Assembly: GCA_036278875.1 (NCBI GenBank)
Contig: DASUKF010000025.1
Location: forward strand, 1 to 17,384
Source: JANWLD01 sp036278875
GTDB lineage: Bacteria; Patescibacteriota; Saccharimonadia; Saccharimonadales; 2-12-FULL-41-12
Reading direction: 5' to 3'
DNA length: 17,384 bases
A program made the translations under genes and the position numbers. The notes below the pieces were generated by a model, which ran no database searches, was not told where the DNA came from, and saw only the letters and a program-made list of their open reading frames with translations. Positions 1 through 6,961 of the stretch are shown here, piece by piece; position 1 is the first letter of the stretch; each line of letters starts with the position of its first letter.

Positions 1-1038
1 ATTATTAAGAGTATTAACTACTTTCTTATATGTGTGCTTTACAGGCTTGTCCGGAATAATATTGGTTATAGGATTAACTACAGGATTGATTATGGTGCCT
101 GGGCCTCCGCCACTATTTCCCTGCCCTGAGGAACTGCCTGCCGAATTCGAGTTGTTACCCTGATATGAAGCAGGCGGGTCAGCCTTGACACTATTATTCT
201 CAATCTGATTGCTGTGGTTTTTTAGCGGGTCCGGTCCATTTACATAAACTCTTATAGCAGGCAGATAGCCGGTCCATCCTCCCGAATCCAGGCGAAAAGC
301 ACCTACGCCTCCTAATCCGGAATCGGCATAATAATTAGGCACGTAAGTATTCCAATAAGCATCGTCAGCCGAGGGTAAGTATGAGCCTGTGGATGGTGCA
401 GGATTGGTACCTACATTAAGCGAATCATAGGGACACCCGTGCAAACTGCCATAACAATCCGCAGAGGTTCCTATGGGTTTGTAGCCATAGTGCGTAGTGT
501 TGTAGGAAATCCCTACGATGAACTTATCCGGCAAATCTACGCCGCCAAGGTTGAACCTGATCGTAAAGGCCTTGCCGTTGTTGCATGAAGCTCCGTCAAA
601 CCACTTGCCGGAATCTGCCCCGGTGCAATTAATGGAATCGGCGGAAGGCCTGTAGGGCATAGAAAATTCTCTTGTGTGCTTGATTACTAGATTTCCGACC
701 GAGTTGTTGGGCCCGACTTTGTAAATCTTTAGCGTAACAGGGTGTTTGAAGCTGGCACCCAGCGCGCTCTCGCAATCGCCGGTGTCCCAAGTGCTTTTCT
801 GACAGGCCCAGCTGCTCATAAGCACCGCGACTTTTACATCGGCGCCAGGCGTACCGTCCAGGCTTACCTGGCTACCGAACTCCTGAGTTTCGGTAGCTTC
901 AAAACCAAGGCTGGCAACATTGCTTGGAACCGGATCGGGGATGTTGTTATACAGGCTTATGGTTGCAGCGGATGCCGGTGCAGAAGCAATAAGAACTATA
1001 AACAATGATAAGCCTATAGCCAATCCTCCCAATTTCAC
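1..1038 (-). CDS. Secreted protein with an extracellular beta-type domain, C-terminus cut by the window edge
   Basis: An open frame of 346 codons starts at GTG (1036-1038) and runs off the left edge without a stop. The start is set by an in-frame TAA six codons upstream and by GGGGAG placed 8 bases before the GTG. Residues 1-25 form a signal peptide: a short basic start, a hydrophobic stretch (LAIGLSLFIVLIA) and an Ala-x-Ala site (ASA). The mature part begins with a motif like SLGFEATETQEFG and later has YNTTHYGY and FRLDSGGWTGYLPA. From memory these match a widespread but unnamed secreted domain seen in environmental bacteria, with paired cysteines (here in KWFDGASCNN and SADCYGSLHGC). After about residue 285 it becomes a Ser/Gly/Asn/Pro-rich linker. 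A cell-wall or membrane anchor may lie beyond the edge. It is probably a surface or exported protein; its function is unknown. Confidence 0.82.
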   Translation of the reverse strand, partial: MKLGGLAIGLSLFIVLIASAPASAATISLYNNIPDPVPSNVASLGFEATETQEFGSQVSLDGTPGADVKVAVLMSSWACQKSTWDTGDCESALGASFKHPVTLKIYKVGPNNSVGNLVIKHTREFSMPYRPSADSINCTGADSGKWFDGASCNNGKAFTIRFNLGGVDLPDKFIVGISYNTTHYGYKPIGTSADCYGSLHGCPYDSLNVGTNPAPSTGSYLPSADDAYWNTYVPNYYADSGLGGVGAFRLDSGGWTGYLPAIRVYVNGPDPLKNHSNQIENNSVKADPPASYQGNNSNSAGSSSGQGNSGGGPGTIINPVVNPITNIIPDKPVKHTYKKVVNTLNN

Positions 1039-1130
1039 CTTTCTAACTCCCCGTTAGTCACATATTCCAGTGTACTGCAAATGCCGGACCGATTAAAAAG
1101 ACTTGTTGAAACAATGTGGATAAAGTATGT

Positions 1131-1206
1131 TGGTGGCTCCTCTCGGACTCGAACCGAGGACACAAGGCTCTTCAAGCCTCTGCTCTACCAACTGAGCTAA
1201 AGAGCC
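1131..1206 (-). tRNA. tRNA-Phe (GAA)
   Basis: The reverse complement folds as a full cloverleaf. The acceptor GGCTCTT pairs with AGGAGCC (one G-U), the D arm is GCTC/GAGC, the anticodon stem is GAGGC/GCCTT around the loop TTGAAGA (anticodon GAA), and the T arm is CTCGG TTCGAGT CCGAG. The 3' ACCA is encoded. It lies two bases after tRNA-Val and should share its transcript. A weak short hairpin followed by T residues lies downstream (about 1095-1116), but I would not call it a terminator. Confidence 0.97.
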
Positions 1207-1208
1207 GC

Positions 1209-1285
1209 TGGTGGGTGATGAGGGACTCGAACCCCCGACCCCCTCGGTGTAAACGAGATGCTCTAGCCAACTGAGCTAATCACCC
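1209..1285 (-). tRNA. tRNA-Val (TAC)
   Basis: A cloverleaf on the minus strand: acceptor GGGTGAT/ATCACCC, D arm GCTC/GAGC, anticodon stem TCTCG/CGAGG with loop TTTACAC (anticodon TAC), and T arm with TTCGAGT. The 3' ACCA is encoded. It is the first gene of a two-tRNA transcript with tRNA-Phe. Confidence 0.97.
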
Positions 1286-1309
1286 ATAAAACCAGTATAT
1301 TGGTTTTAT
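1286..1309. repeat. Short inverted repeat in the tRNA leader
   Basis: Arms ATAAAACCA (1286-1294) and TGGTTTTAT (1301-1309) are perfect inverted copies around a 6-base loop. It sits directly before the 5' end of mature tRNA-Val, so it would form a hairpin in the precursor. It might be a processing feature or chance. Confidence 0.4.
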
Positions 1310-1353
1310 GTAGCCGCGAGCTAAGTGTCGTCGCCAGCCACATTTGCTAATTG

Positions 1354-1362
1354 AGTATAGCA
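1354..1362 (-). promoter_or_regulatory. Candidate extended -10 promoter for tRNA-Val/tRNA-Phe
   Basis: On the minus strand the sequence reads TGCTATACT, an extended -10 (TGn plus TATACT). No good -35 is visible 17 bases upstream. The transcript would start near 1347, giving about 60 bases of leader before tRNA-Val. Confidence 0.45.
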
Positions 1363-1399
1363 TATTTAACACTTACGGGTTTATTCGTCGGAGACATTT

Positions 1400-2458
1400 T
1401 CATTGGTCCGAAACACATTGTGATCTACTAAGTTTTAGTAATTCAAAGTGTCCGGAAACCTCTATCAACCTCTGCTCGCCGTAGGGGTAGTCCTCCTCGG
1501 TGCCCGGTTCCTCACCTGGATTGATTAAAGAAAATTCTATCAAATCGCTGCCAGGCTTCAATACTCTATATCTCGCAGTAGCACCATCAGGAGCTGTACC
1601 TATATAAATCACGCCCGGCCGTAAGTGATGTCCGGAATCCCTTATAACATTTGCTTCTGTTTCATCTTTATCATCATAGCTTGGCCCCGGTTCAGAAGCA
1701 GTTGACGGTGGTGGTGGCGGCGGTGGCGGCGGCGGTGGTGGCGGCGGTGGTGGAAGCGCTACCATTGAAAGGTCCTGGCTTTGGCTTTTGGTCCTATTGC
1801 CCAAACCGGTTTGCGAGATACCTCGCTGCTCAACTATAGTTCGTAGTCCTGCATCTGAAATATAGTCTTGGGAGCGTATCTCTTCAACTATATCTTCCAG
1901 TACCCCTTTTACACTTGCAGAATCCAGGTCTGCGCTACTAATCCAACTCCCTAAAGGGTGAAACCCGGTAGAAAATGTCTCTTCAGCGCTTAATGCATCC
2001 AGTCTAATATAAGGTATTGTATATTTACGTTCTGGCTCCTCGCTCTCGGTGCCTGAACCGCCTTGCAACCCATGCCGCCGGTGTTGCAGTTCAATCATAT
2101 CTTTTAGTGTTCCGATTCTAATAATATGGGCAGGGTCGTAATATATCTCTTTCGTTATCTCTGTCAGTAGCTCTGCCTGACTTGCCACATCCTCTCTCAT
2201 CCAAGGTACTTTAGGCACCTCCATGGGTATGACGGTATACGGAACAGGGCTTACGTGGCCAGGTATTTGCCGTGGGGCACCGCCCATATGAGCCTCCCTG
2301 TAAGCCGCTTCGCTAGTATGGTAATCGCCGCCTGCAACGTATGGACCGTATTCAGTCGGGTACTCATGCACATACTCAGGCCCGTCTAAATTACCGTAGG
2401 AACCGAACTCCGAAGGGTATTCGGGTGGGTATCCGGGTGGTCCGCCAAAAGCATCCAT
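1400..2458 (-). CDS. Unrecognised protein with Tyr/Pro-rich N-terminus and a 16-proline tract
   Basis: A 352-residue protein that I cannot assign to a family. Residues 1-60 are low-complexity, rich in Gly, Pro, Tyr and Glu, with repeated EYP-like units. Residues 85-215 look folded and partly helical (for example VKGVLEDIVEEIRSQ). Residues 236-251 are 16 consecutive prolines. The last 75 or so residues, from RPGVIYIGTAPDG onward, look like a small beta domain. It has no signal peptide or membrane segment, so it is probably cytosolic. The start is supported by AAAGGAGA at good spacing before the ATG and a convincing promoter upstream. The proline run should need EF-P to be translated efficiently. 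A scaffold or adaptor role is possible but unproven. Confidence 0.8.
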   Translation of the reverse strand: MDAFGGPPGYPPEYPSEFGSYGNLDGPEYVHEYPTEYGPYVAGGDYHTSEAAYREAHMGGAPRQIPGHVSPVPYTVIPMEVPKVPWMREDVASQAELLTEITKEIYYDPAHIIRIGTLKDMIELQHRRHGLQGGSGTESEEPERKYTIPYIRLDALSAEETFSTGFHPLGSWISSADLDSASVKGVLEDIVEEIRSQDYISDAGLRTIVEQRGISQTGLGNRTKSQSQDLSMVALPPPPPPPPPPPPPPPPSTASEPGPSYDDKDETEANVIRDSGHHLRPGVIYIGTAPDGATARYRVLKPGSDLIEFSLINPGEEPGTEEDYPYGEQRLIEVSGHFELLKLSRSQCVSDQ

Positions 2459-2500
2459 GGCTCGTCTCCTTTCAGAGTAAGGAATATTTCTTATATTGTT

Positions 2501-2529
2501 AATATAAAATAAATGAGAGCACTTTACAA
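2501..2529 (-). promoter_or_regulatory. Promoter of the polyproline protein gene
   Basis: On the minus strand, TTGTAA (2524-2529) and TATATT (2501-2506) are separated by 17 bases. Transcription would start near 2494, leaving a short leader that carries the strong ribosome binding site. Confidence 0.6.
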
Positions 2530-2550
2530 ATATTAACTATCAAGCAAATC

Positions 2551-2581
2551 TTGTTTAACAGAGAAGATTATGTAGTACAAT
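2551..2581 (+). promoter_or_regulatory. Promoter of the tRNA-Leu pair
   Basis: The -10 TACAAT lies at 2576-2581. Possible -35 boxes are TTTAAC (2554-2559, 16-base spacer) or TTGTTT (2551-2556, 19-base spacer). The start would be near 2588, about 27 bases before the first tRNA-Leu. Confidence 0.55.
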
Positions 2582-2614
2582 AGGTTGTTAGAGTAGCCAA
2601 GACATTGGTTTTTC

Positions 2615-2701
2615 GGGCGAGTGGCGGAATTGGTAGACGCGCTACCTTGAGGTGGTAGTGGGAGCAATCCTGTGGAGGTTCAAGTCCTCTCTCGCCCACC
2701 A
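2615..2701 (+). tRNA. tRNA-Leu (GAG)
   Basis: A class II tRNA of 87 bases. The acceptor is GGGCGAG/CTCGCCC, the anticodon stem CTACC/GGTAG encloses TTGAGGT (anticodon GAG), and a long variable arm (TGGGAGCAATCCTG region) precedes the T loop TTCAAGT. ACCA is encoded. Confidence 0.97.
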
Positions 2702-2715
2702 AAGCTTAACAATTC

Positions 2716-2802
2716 GGGGATGTGGCGGAATTGGTAGACGCGCTAGCTTCAGGAGCTAGTGAGCTCCGGCTCGTGAAGGTTCAAGTCCTTTCATCCCCAC
2801 CA
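2716..2802 (+). tRNA. tRNA-Leu (CAG)
   Basis: A second class II tRNA, 14 bases after the first and co-transcribed with it. The acceptor is GGGGATG/CATCCCC, the anticodon stem CTAGC/GCTAG encloses TTCAGGA (anticodon CAG), and the long variable arm contains GAGCTCCGGCTC. ACCA is encoded. The D-arm region is identical to that of its neighbour, which suggests tandem duplication. Confidence 0.97.
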
Positions 2803-2837
2803 TTAAAAAAAGACAGTCATCGGCTGTCTTTTTTTAA
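2803..2837. terminator. Bidirectional intrinsic terminator between the tRNA-Leu pair and the FAD oxidase gene
   Basis: A hairpin with arms TTAAAAAAAGACAG (2803-2816) and CTGTCTTTTTTTAA (2824-2837) and a 7-base loop. It gives a U-tract on either strand. It starts right after the tRNA-Leu CCA and abuts the FAD oxidase stop codon (2838-2840), so it can end both converging transcripts. Confidence 0.9.
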
Positions 2838-4475
2838 TTAAGCCCTGGGCAGATGGTCGTGCAATTTGTCCAAAGTGTATGAAGTTCTGAGTAGAGACTT
2901 GTTTTCTTCAATACTCACGCCCAACTTAACGCCGGGGTTCAATATATTATACGGATCGAATACCTGCTTGACCTTCTCAAAGAGAGAATAAGCATCAGCG
3001 CCGAATAACTTTTCAAGATACGGGCCGCGCAACCTGCCATCATTATTCTGGGCACTGGTACTGCCGCCAAGGGCAATTACCAGGTTATAGTACTCGTCTA
3101 TTATGCGGAATATTTTCTGCCTGTCACCTAGCTGGCCTAAGTCTAGCAAAGGATACGCCTGAAGGTTGGCGTCGCCCGCATGCCCCCACACGGCGGGAGG
3201 CAGATTGTTGCGTTTGAAAATATCATAAAGACCCTTCAAAAAGACCGGGAACTGTTCGAACGGGACTATACCGTCTTCGATTATCGGCAATGCGCGCTTG
3301 TTGCCTTCCCCGTGATTTACAATAGCCGAGGCCAGGTCGCGGAGCTTCCATACCTCTTTGCGCTTGGAATAATCCGTTTCAATCTTATAATCTATGCCTG
3401 AATCTTCCAGTATATTCTTGGCTTTCTTACTAAATTTGGAACGGGCCCTGTCGGCCGGGTTATTAAATTCTATTAACAGGATGATTTTCGGGAATGGTTT
3501 CTTGATAAGCCCTTTCAGCTGGTTGGGATTGGTCTTGTCGACGAAATCAAGCAGGCCGGCGTCTATCATCTCTATCGTGCTGGGAACATTTTTCAGATCG
3601 CGGAGTTTGCTGACAGCCGTATTGGCTTGCATCACATCGTCGCAATATCCGATTATCAGCGAGGTTTCGGGCGTGTGTGGCTCTGTTTCTAAAGTAAGCT
3701 GGGTAATAATGCCAAGGGTACCCTGCGCTCCTATAAACAACGGCGTCAGATCAAACGACTTGTCTTTCCTTTTCACATCGGCCAGGTTATAGCCCGAGGA
3801 GGTTCGCACAGGGAAGCTCTGCAGTTTCTCTATAGTGTCATGATTCTCTTCTATCAGGGTATCGATGGCCCGGTATATCTCGCCCTCGTAAGTGGCAAGT
3901 CCCAGCTTTTTGTTAAGCTCTCTTTTAGACAGGCGTCTGGTTTCTATAATTTCGCCGTTGGAAAGGACTACCCTAAGGCCTTTTACGAAGTTCTCCAGGC
4001 TGCCGTATTTTATGGATGTTATTCCGCCGGAATTGTTTGCGGCGGCCCCACCGATGGTCGAATAGTTCATAGAACTGGGAAATGCCGGCAGGAACCTGCC
4101 ATGCGTGTACAGAGCTTCCTGCAATTTGCCGAAATTAAGGCCCGGCTCGACCGTGACTTCTCCGGAGCGGGAATCAAGCTCGAGTATACGGTTCATATGC
4201 GCCGGAAAAACAGTTATTATTCCTTCTCCGATAGCGGCTCCCGTAACATTGGAGCCCAGACCGCGCGGCGTAATAGGGATTATTCTGTTGCGCTCGGCAA
4301 GCTGCCAAGTGAACCTGGCCGTTTTTCGCACGTCATTCTCATTTCGAGGATATGTGATTATCGAAGGCGCTATGGAAAAGATACTGCAATCAGTTGAAAA
4401 ATAGCGCAAAGCATCAACCGAGGTTACTACCTCGCCGCTTAAATGTTCCTGTAGATAATGCGCTACTTTATTCAT
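2838..4475 (-). CDS. FAD-linked oxidase/dehydrogenase, GlcD / D-lactate dehydrogenase-like
   Basis: A 545-residue flavoprotein of the vanillyl-alcohol-oxidase (PCMH) fold. The FAD-binding half has PRGLGSN (70-76) and TIGGAAANNSGG (140-151). The C-terminal half has GHAGDANLQAYP (431-442), GSTSAQNNDGRLRG (471-484) and FDPYNILNPG (507-516), which match the GlcD/D-lactate/D-2-hydroxyglutarate dehydrogenase family. The expected reaction is oxidation of a 2-hydroxy acid to a 2-oxo acid, but the substrate cannot be told. In characterised D-2-hydroxyglutarate dehydrogenase the metal is held by two histidines and a glutamate. Here only H432 remains, with Q439 and Q476 at the other places. No iron-sulfur domain is fused. 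It is the last gene of a minus-strand operon, 97 bases after the binding protein, and ends at a strong terminator. No Shine-Dalgarno is evident. Confidence 0.88.
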   Translation of the reverse strand: MNKVAHYLQEHLSGEVVTSVDALRYFSTDCSIFSIAPSIITYPRNENDVRKTARFTWQLAERNRIIPITPRGLGSNVTGAAIGEGIITVFPAHMNRILELDSRSGEVTVEPGLNFGKLQEALYTHGRFLPAFPSSMNYSTIGGAAANNSGGITSIKYGSLENFVKGLRVVLSNGEIIETRRLSKRELNKKLGLATYEGEIYRAIDTLIEENHDTIEKLQSFPVRTSSGYNLADVKRKDKSFDLTPLFIGAQGTLGIITQLTLETEPHTPETSLIIGYCDDVMQANTAVSKLRDLKNVPSTIEMIDAGLLDFVDKTNPNQLKGLIKKPFPKIILLIEFNNPADRARSKFSKKAKNILEDSGIDYKIETDYSKRKEVWKLRDLASAIVNHGEGNKRALPIIEDGIVPFEQFPVFLKGLYDIFKRNNLPPAVWGHAGDANLQAYPLLDLGQLGDRQKIFRIIDEYYNLVIALGGSTSAQNNDGRLRGPYLEKLFGADAYSLFEKVKQVFDPYNILNPGVKLGVSIEENKSLLRTSYTLDKLHDHLPRA

Positions 4476-4572
4476 TTTTATTATCAGCAGTTCCCGACGT
4501 ACCCTAACACACTAATCAGTAATATATTAACACAAGCTGAAGCGGCTTGGCAGGTTCCGGGAAGCAGTTCTG

Positions 4573-6357
4573 TTATCCTCTCTTCTGTCTTATCATCCAC
4601 TTGCTGACGTCTGTATAGCGGTCCACCGGACTTACCAGACTCTTGTTGTCGAACCCGGAAAAAGGCGATCGGATTATGAAGATATAATTGGGCTGATATA
4701 GCGCCAGGGCCGGATTATCATTATGCCAGGCCTTTAGGAAGCCTTTGTATTTCACGGCTCTTATCTTGGGATCCAGGCGCGAACGGCCTGCTTCGAGCGA
4801 AATGTCGGCCCTGCTTGATTTGTACTCGCTGAAGTTCAGCCGGGCTTTTGACTTCGCAGAAATCTGCGAGCTGTGCCAGAAGGCGAATACGTCGGGGTCA
4901 GCTCCGACGGAAATCGTCGTCAGAAGCGCGTCGTAGCCATGATTCGAAACCGTATCCTTTAAATTTTCGTCGCTTTGCGTAACTATCCGGGTATCGATAC
5001 CAAGGTCCGCCCATTCGTTCCTCAGCTCGTTCGCGACCTTGCCGTATTCATTGTTAGAAAGTGCGAACAGTTTGATAGAAAGCCGTCTACGCTTCTTTGT
5101 CCGGATTCCCGTTTTACTGTCAATCTTCCACCCTGCTTTGTTTAAAATCTTATCCGCCAGCTCTGTATCGTTGGTCTGCTGGGCAAATTTCTTGTTATAA
5201 CCCAGCTGGGAAACCAGCAAAGGCTCATCGCTCTGTTTCAGCACCTGCCCGGTACTCTGTATTATCTTCTGCCGGTTGGCGCCCAGTACAAGTGCTCTGC
5301 GCACCTTGGGGTCGGACAGGATATCCTGGGAGTTATTGAAGAAAACCATGGTCTGTCCGGCTATCGGAACCGAGTATACATTGTTGTCCTGATCCTCGGA
5401 ATATTGCTCGTCTATCGTGCCCAGGCCGGATATGGCATCTACTTTTTTGGAATCATATGCACGTGTCAGCTCGTTCTGATTATTATAGGTATTTATTATG
5501 TAGCGTTTTATTCCGGGCGAGCCGCCGTAATATCCGTCGTTCGCTAAAAATCCTATATGCTGGAGCGTGGCCCCGGATTTATCACTGTCCGGCTGAACCT
5601 CGACCGTGTCATATTTGAACGGACCGCTGCCCACGGGGTGAACAGTATTGAAATCGCTGGAACGCAGCTGCTGTGCGGGTATGTCTTTTAGTATATGCCA
5701 GGGTATTATTCCAGTTGTCAGCGAATCCGGGAACGAACTTAGCGTGCTGGGCAGCGTAAAGACTGCTGTCTTATCATCTTTCTGGCTTATCTTGATTCCC
5801 TGCCAGCTGGATAGAAGATATGATTTCGCATCAGGGTTCTGTATGGTCTTAAACGTAAAGACTACATCTTTGGCTGTCAGACGCTGGCCGTCATGCCAAT
5901 ATAGATTGTCTTTCAGCGTGACCGTGTAGCTCCTGCCTCTTTTGTCTATACTCATGCCGGAGGCCAGATCGGGCACCAGTTTCTGGTTGGAGTCGTATTT
6001 GTACAAGCCCGAAAATATAAGCTTGGACACCGATGAATCAACGGAACTCGAAGCATAAATCGGGTCAGCATTGCTGTAGGTACCGACGATACCTTCGGTA
6101 AAGGTACCGCCCGGTTCGTAATATAGTTTCTGATACTTGGCCCGAAGCATGCCTATCTGCAAAACTCCTACTAGCAGTATCAAGCTCATCAGAAGCAGCC
6201 AGCCTATAACGAATCTGCGTACCTTTGCCAGATTGGTCAACCGGCGAAAGAAATGTTTATCTATGGTTTCTTCGGTATAGCTGCCCAGTTCGCCTATGTT
6301 CTTCTGCGGGGAACTTATAGCTTTCGGCAAACGGAATATGCTATTTTTCTTAGCCAT
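4573..6357 (-). CDS. Membrane-anchored ABC substrate-binding protein, family 5 (peptide/oligopeptide type)
   Basis: 594 residues. A basic cytoplasmic tail of about 49 residues is followed by one membrane helix (about 50-70: IGWLLLMSLILLVGVLQIGM) and a large outside domain. That domain has family-5 features: EGIVGTYSNADPIYA near 88-102, a GLYKYDSNQKLVPDLASG segment, and YWHDGQRLTAKDVVFTFKTIQNP, typical of DppA/OppA proteins. It probably captures peptides or another small nutrient. Unlike most such proteins it has no lipobox cysteine and appears held by an uncleaved signal anchor. No permease or ATPase gene lies in the window. It sits 13 bases after secG, in the same operon. No clear ribosome binding site is seen, so translation may be coupled. 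Confidence 0.9.
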   Translation of the reverse strand: MAKKNSIFRLPKAISSPQKNIGELGSYTEETIDKHFFRRLTNLAKVRRFVIGWLLLMSLILLVGVLQIGMLRAKYQKLYYEPGGTFTEGIVGTYSNADPIYASSSVDSSVSKLIFSGLYKYDSNQKLVPDLASGMSIDKRGRSYTVTLKDNLYWHDGQRLTAKDVVFTFKTIQNPDAKSYLLSSWQGIKISQKDDKTAVFTLPSTLSSFPDSLTTGIIPWHILKDIPAQQLRSSDFNTVHPVGSGPFKYDTVEVQPDSDKSGATLQHIGFLANDGYYGGSPGIKRYIINTYNNQNELTRAYDSKKVDAISGLGTIDEQYSEDQDNNVYSVPIAGQTMVFFNNSQDILSDPKVRRALVLGANRQKIIQSTGQVLKQSDEPLLVSQLGYNKKFAQQTNDTELADKILNKAGWKIDSKTGIRTKKRRRLSIKLFALSNNEYGKVANELRNEWADLGIDTRIVTQSDENLKDTVSNHGYDALLTTISVGADPDVFAFWHSSQISAKSKARLNFSEYKSSRADISLEAGRSRLDPKIRAVKYKGFLKAWHNDNPALALYQPNYIFIIRSPFSGFDNKSLVSPVDRYTDVSKWMIRQKRG

Positions 6358-6370
6358 CTAAAATGCCGCG

Positions 6371-6583
6371 CTAGACCAGTATCCCCAGTATCAAAGAAAA
6401 TGAAAAAATTATTACCAAAATTATGGTCGCGTAGTGTATGGTCCTGTCGGAACCGCGCCTGACGGTATTGACCTCTGCGCCTCCGCCTAAGCCCGCGCCT
6501 AAACCGGCCCCACGGGTCTGAATAAGTATCAGCACCGTCAGAAGCACCATCGAAACAATCGTTATATATCCGAATATATTCAT
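6371..6583 (-). CDS. secG: Preprotein translocase subunit SecG
   Basis: 70 residues with the SecG layout: a first membrane helix (ITIVSMVLLTVLILIQ), the conserved cytoplasmic loop QTRGAGLGAGLGGGAEV, then a second helix near the C-terminus (YATIILVIIFSFSLILGILV). SecG assists SecYE and SecA in protein export. Its length is normal for the family. It lies 6 bases after the YvlD-like gene and 13 before the binding-protein gene, so it is mid-operon. Confidence 0.95.
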   Translation of the reverse strand: MNIFGYITIVSMVLLTVLILIQTRGAGLGAGLGGGAEVNTVRRGSDRTIHYATIILVIIFSFSLILGILV

Positions 6584-6589
6584 AAATGT

Positions 6590-6961
6590 CTACTCAACTA
6601 TAGCTACCACAAGGTAGTTTACCAAGCCGATAACCATGCCCGCAAGCATAGCCGCACCGAAATTAGTAACATGCAAATCGCCGTAAAGCTTGCTTGCAAG
6701 CATCACCATCAGGCCGTTAATAACTATCATGAAAAGGCCCAGACTTATCAGTAATGCCGGAAGTGATATCAGCACAACTATGGGCTTTACCAGGGTATTC
6801 ACTATGGTTAGCACCAGTCCGCCGATAAGTATGACACGGAACTTGCTCTCATAATCTATGCTATCGCCCAGAAGTCCGGCAGCCACCCATAAACCCAACG
6901 ATGAAACGAACCATCGGAATATGAATCGGGCGAAAACGGGGCTGTGTTTTGTGCTTATCAT
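6590..6961 (-). CDS. Four-TM membrane protein, YvlD / phage-holin-4 superfamily
   Basis: 123 residues with four predicted membrane helices. The middle carries the family motif (NTLVKPIVVLISLPALLISLG followed by LFMIVINGLMV), as in YvlD-type proteins annotated as 'phage holin family'. Despite the name these are chromosomal membrane proteins of unclear role. Its ATG overlaps the stop of the upstream aminopeptidase gene by ATGA (6958-6961), which points to translational coupling. Confidence 0.85.
   Translation of the reverse strand: MISTKHSPVFARFIFRWFVSSLGLWVAAGLLGDSIDYESKFRVILIGGLVLTIVNTLVKPIVVLISLPALLISLGLFMIVINGLMVMLASKLYGDLHVTNFGAAMLAGMVIGLVNYLVVAIVE

Noticed and set aside
742..1008. 88-codon plus-strand ORF at the left
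   Set aside because: It lies antisense to the secreted-protein gene, which has a signal peptide, ribosome binding site and family motifs.
4533..4549. Hairpin between the binding-protein and FAD oxidase genes as a terminator
   Set aside because: The stem is only 5 bp (CAAGC/GCTTG) and no clear U-tract follows on the minus strand. At best it is a weak attenuator.
6590..6961. Prophage holin, hence a phage remnant
   Set aside because: The YvlD-type family carries the holin name by annotation only. The neighbours are housekeeping genes, and no endolysin or phage gene is present.
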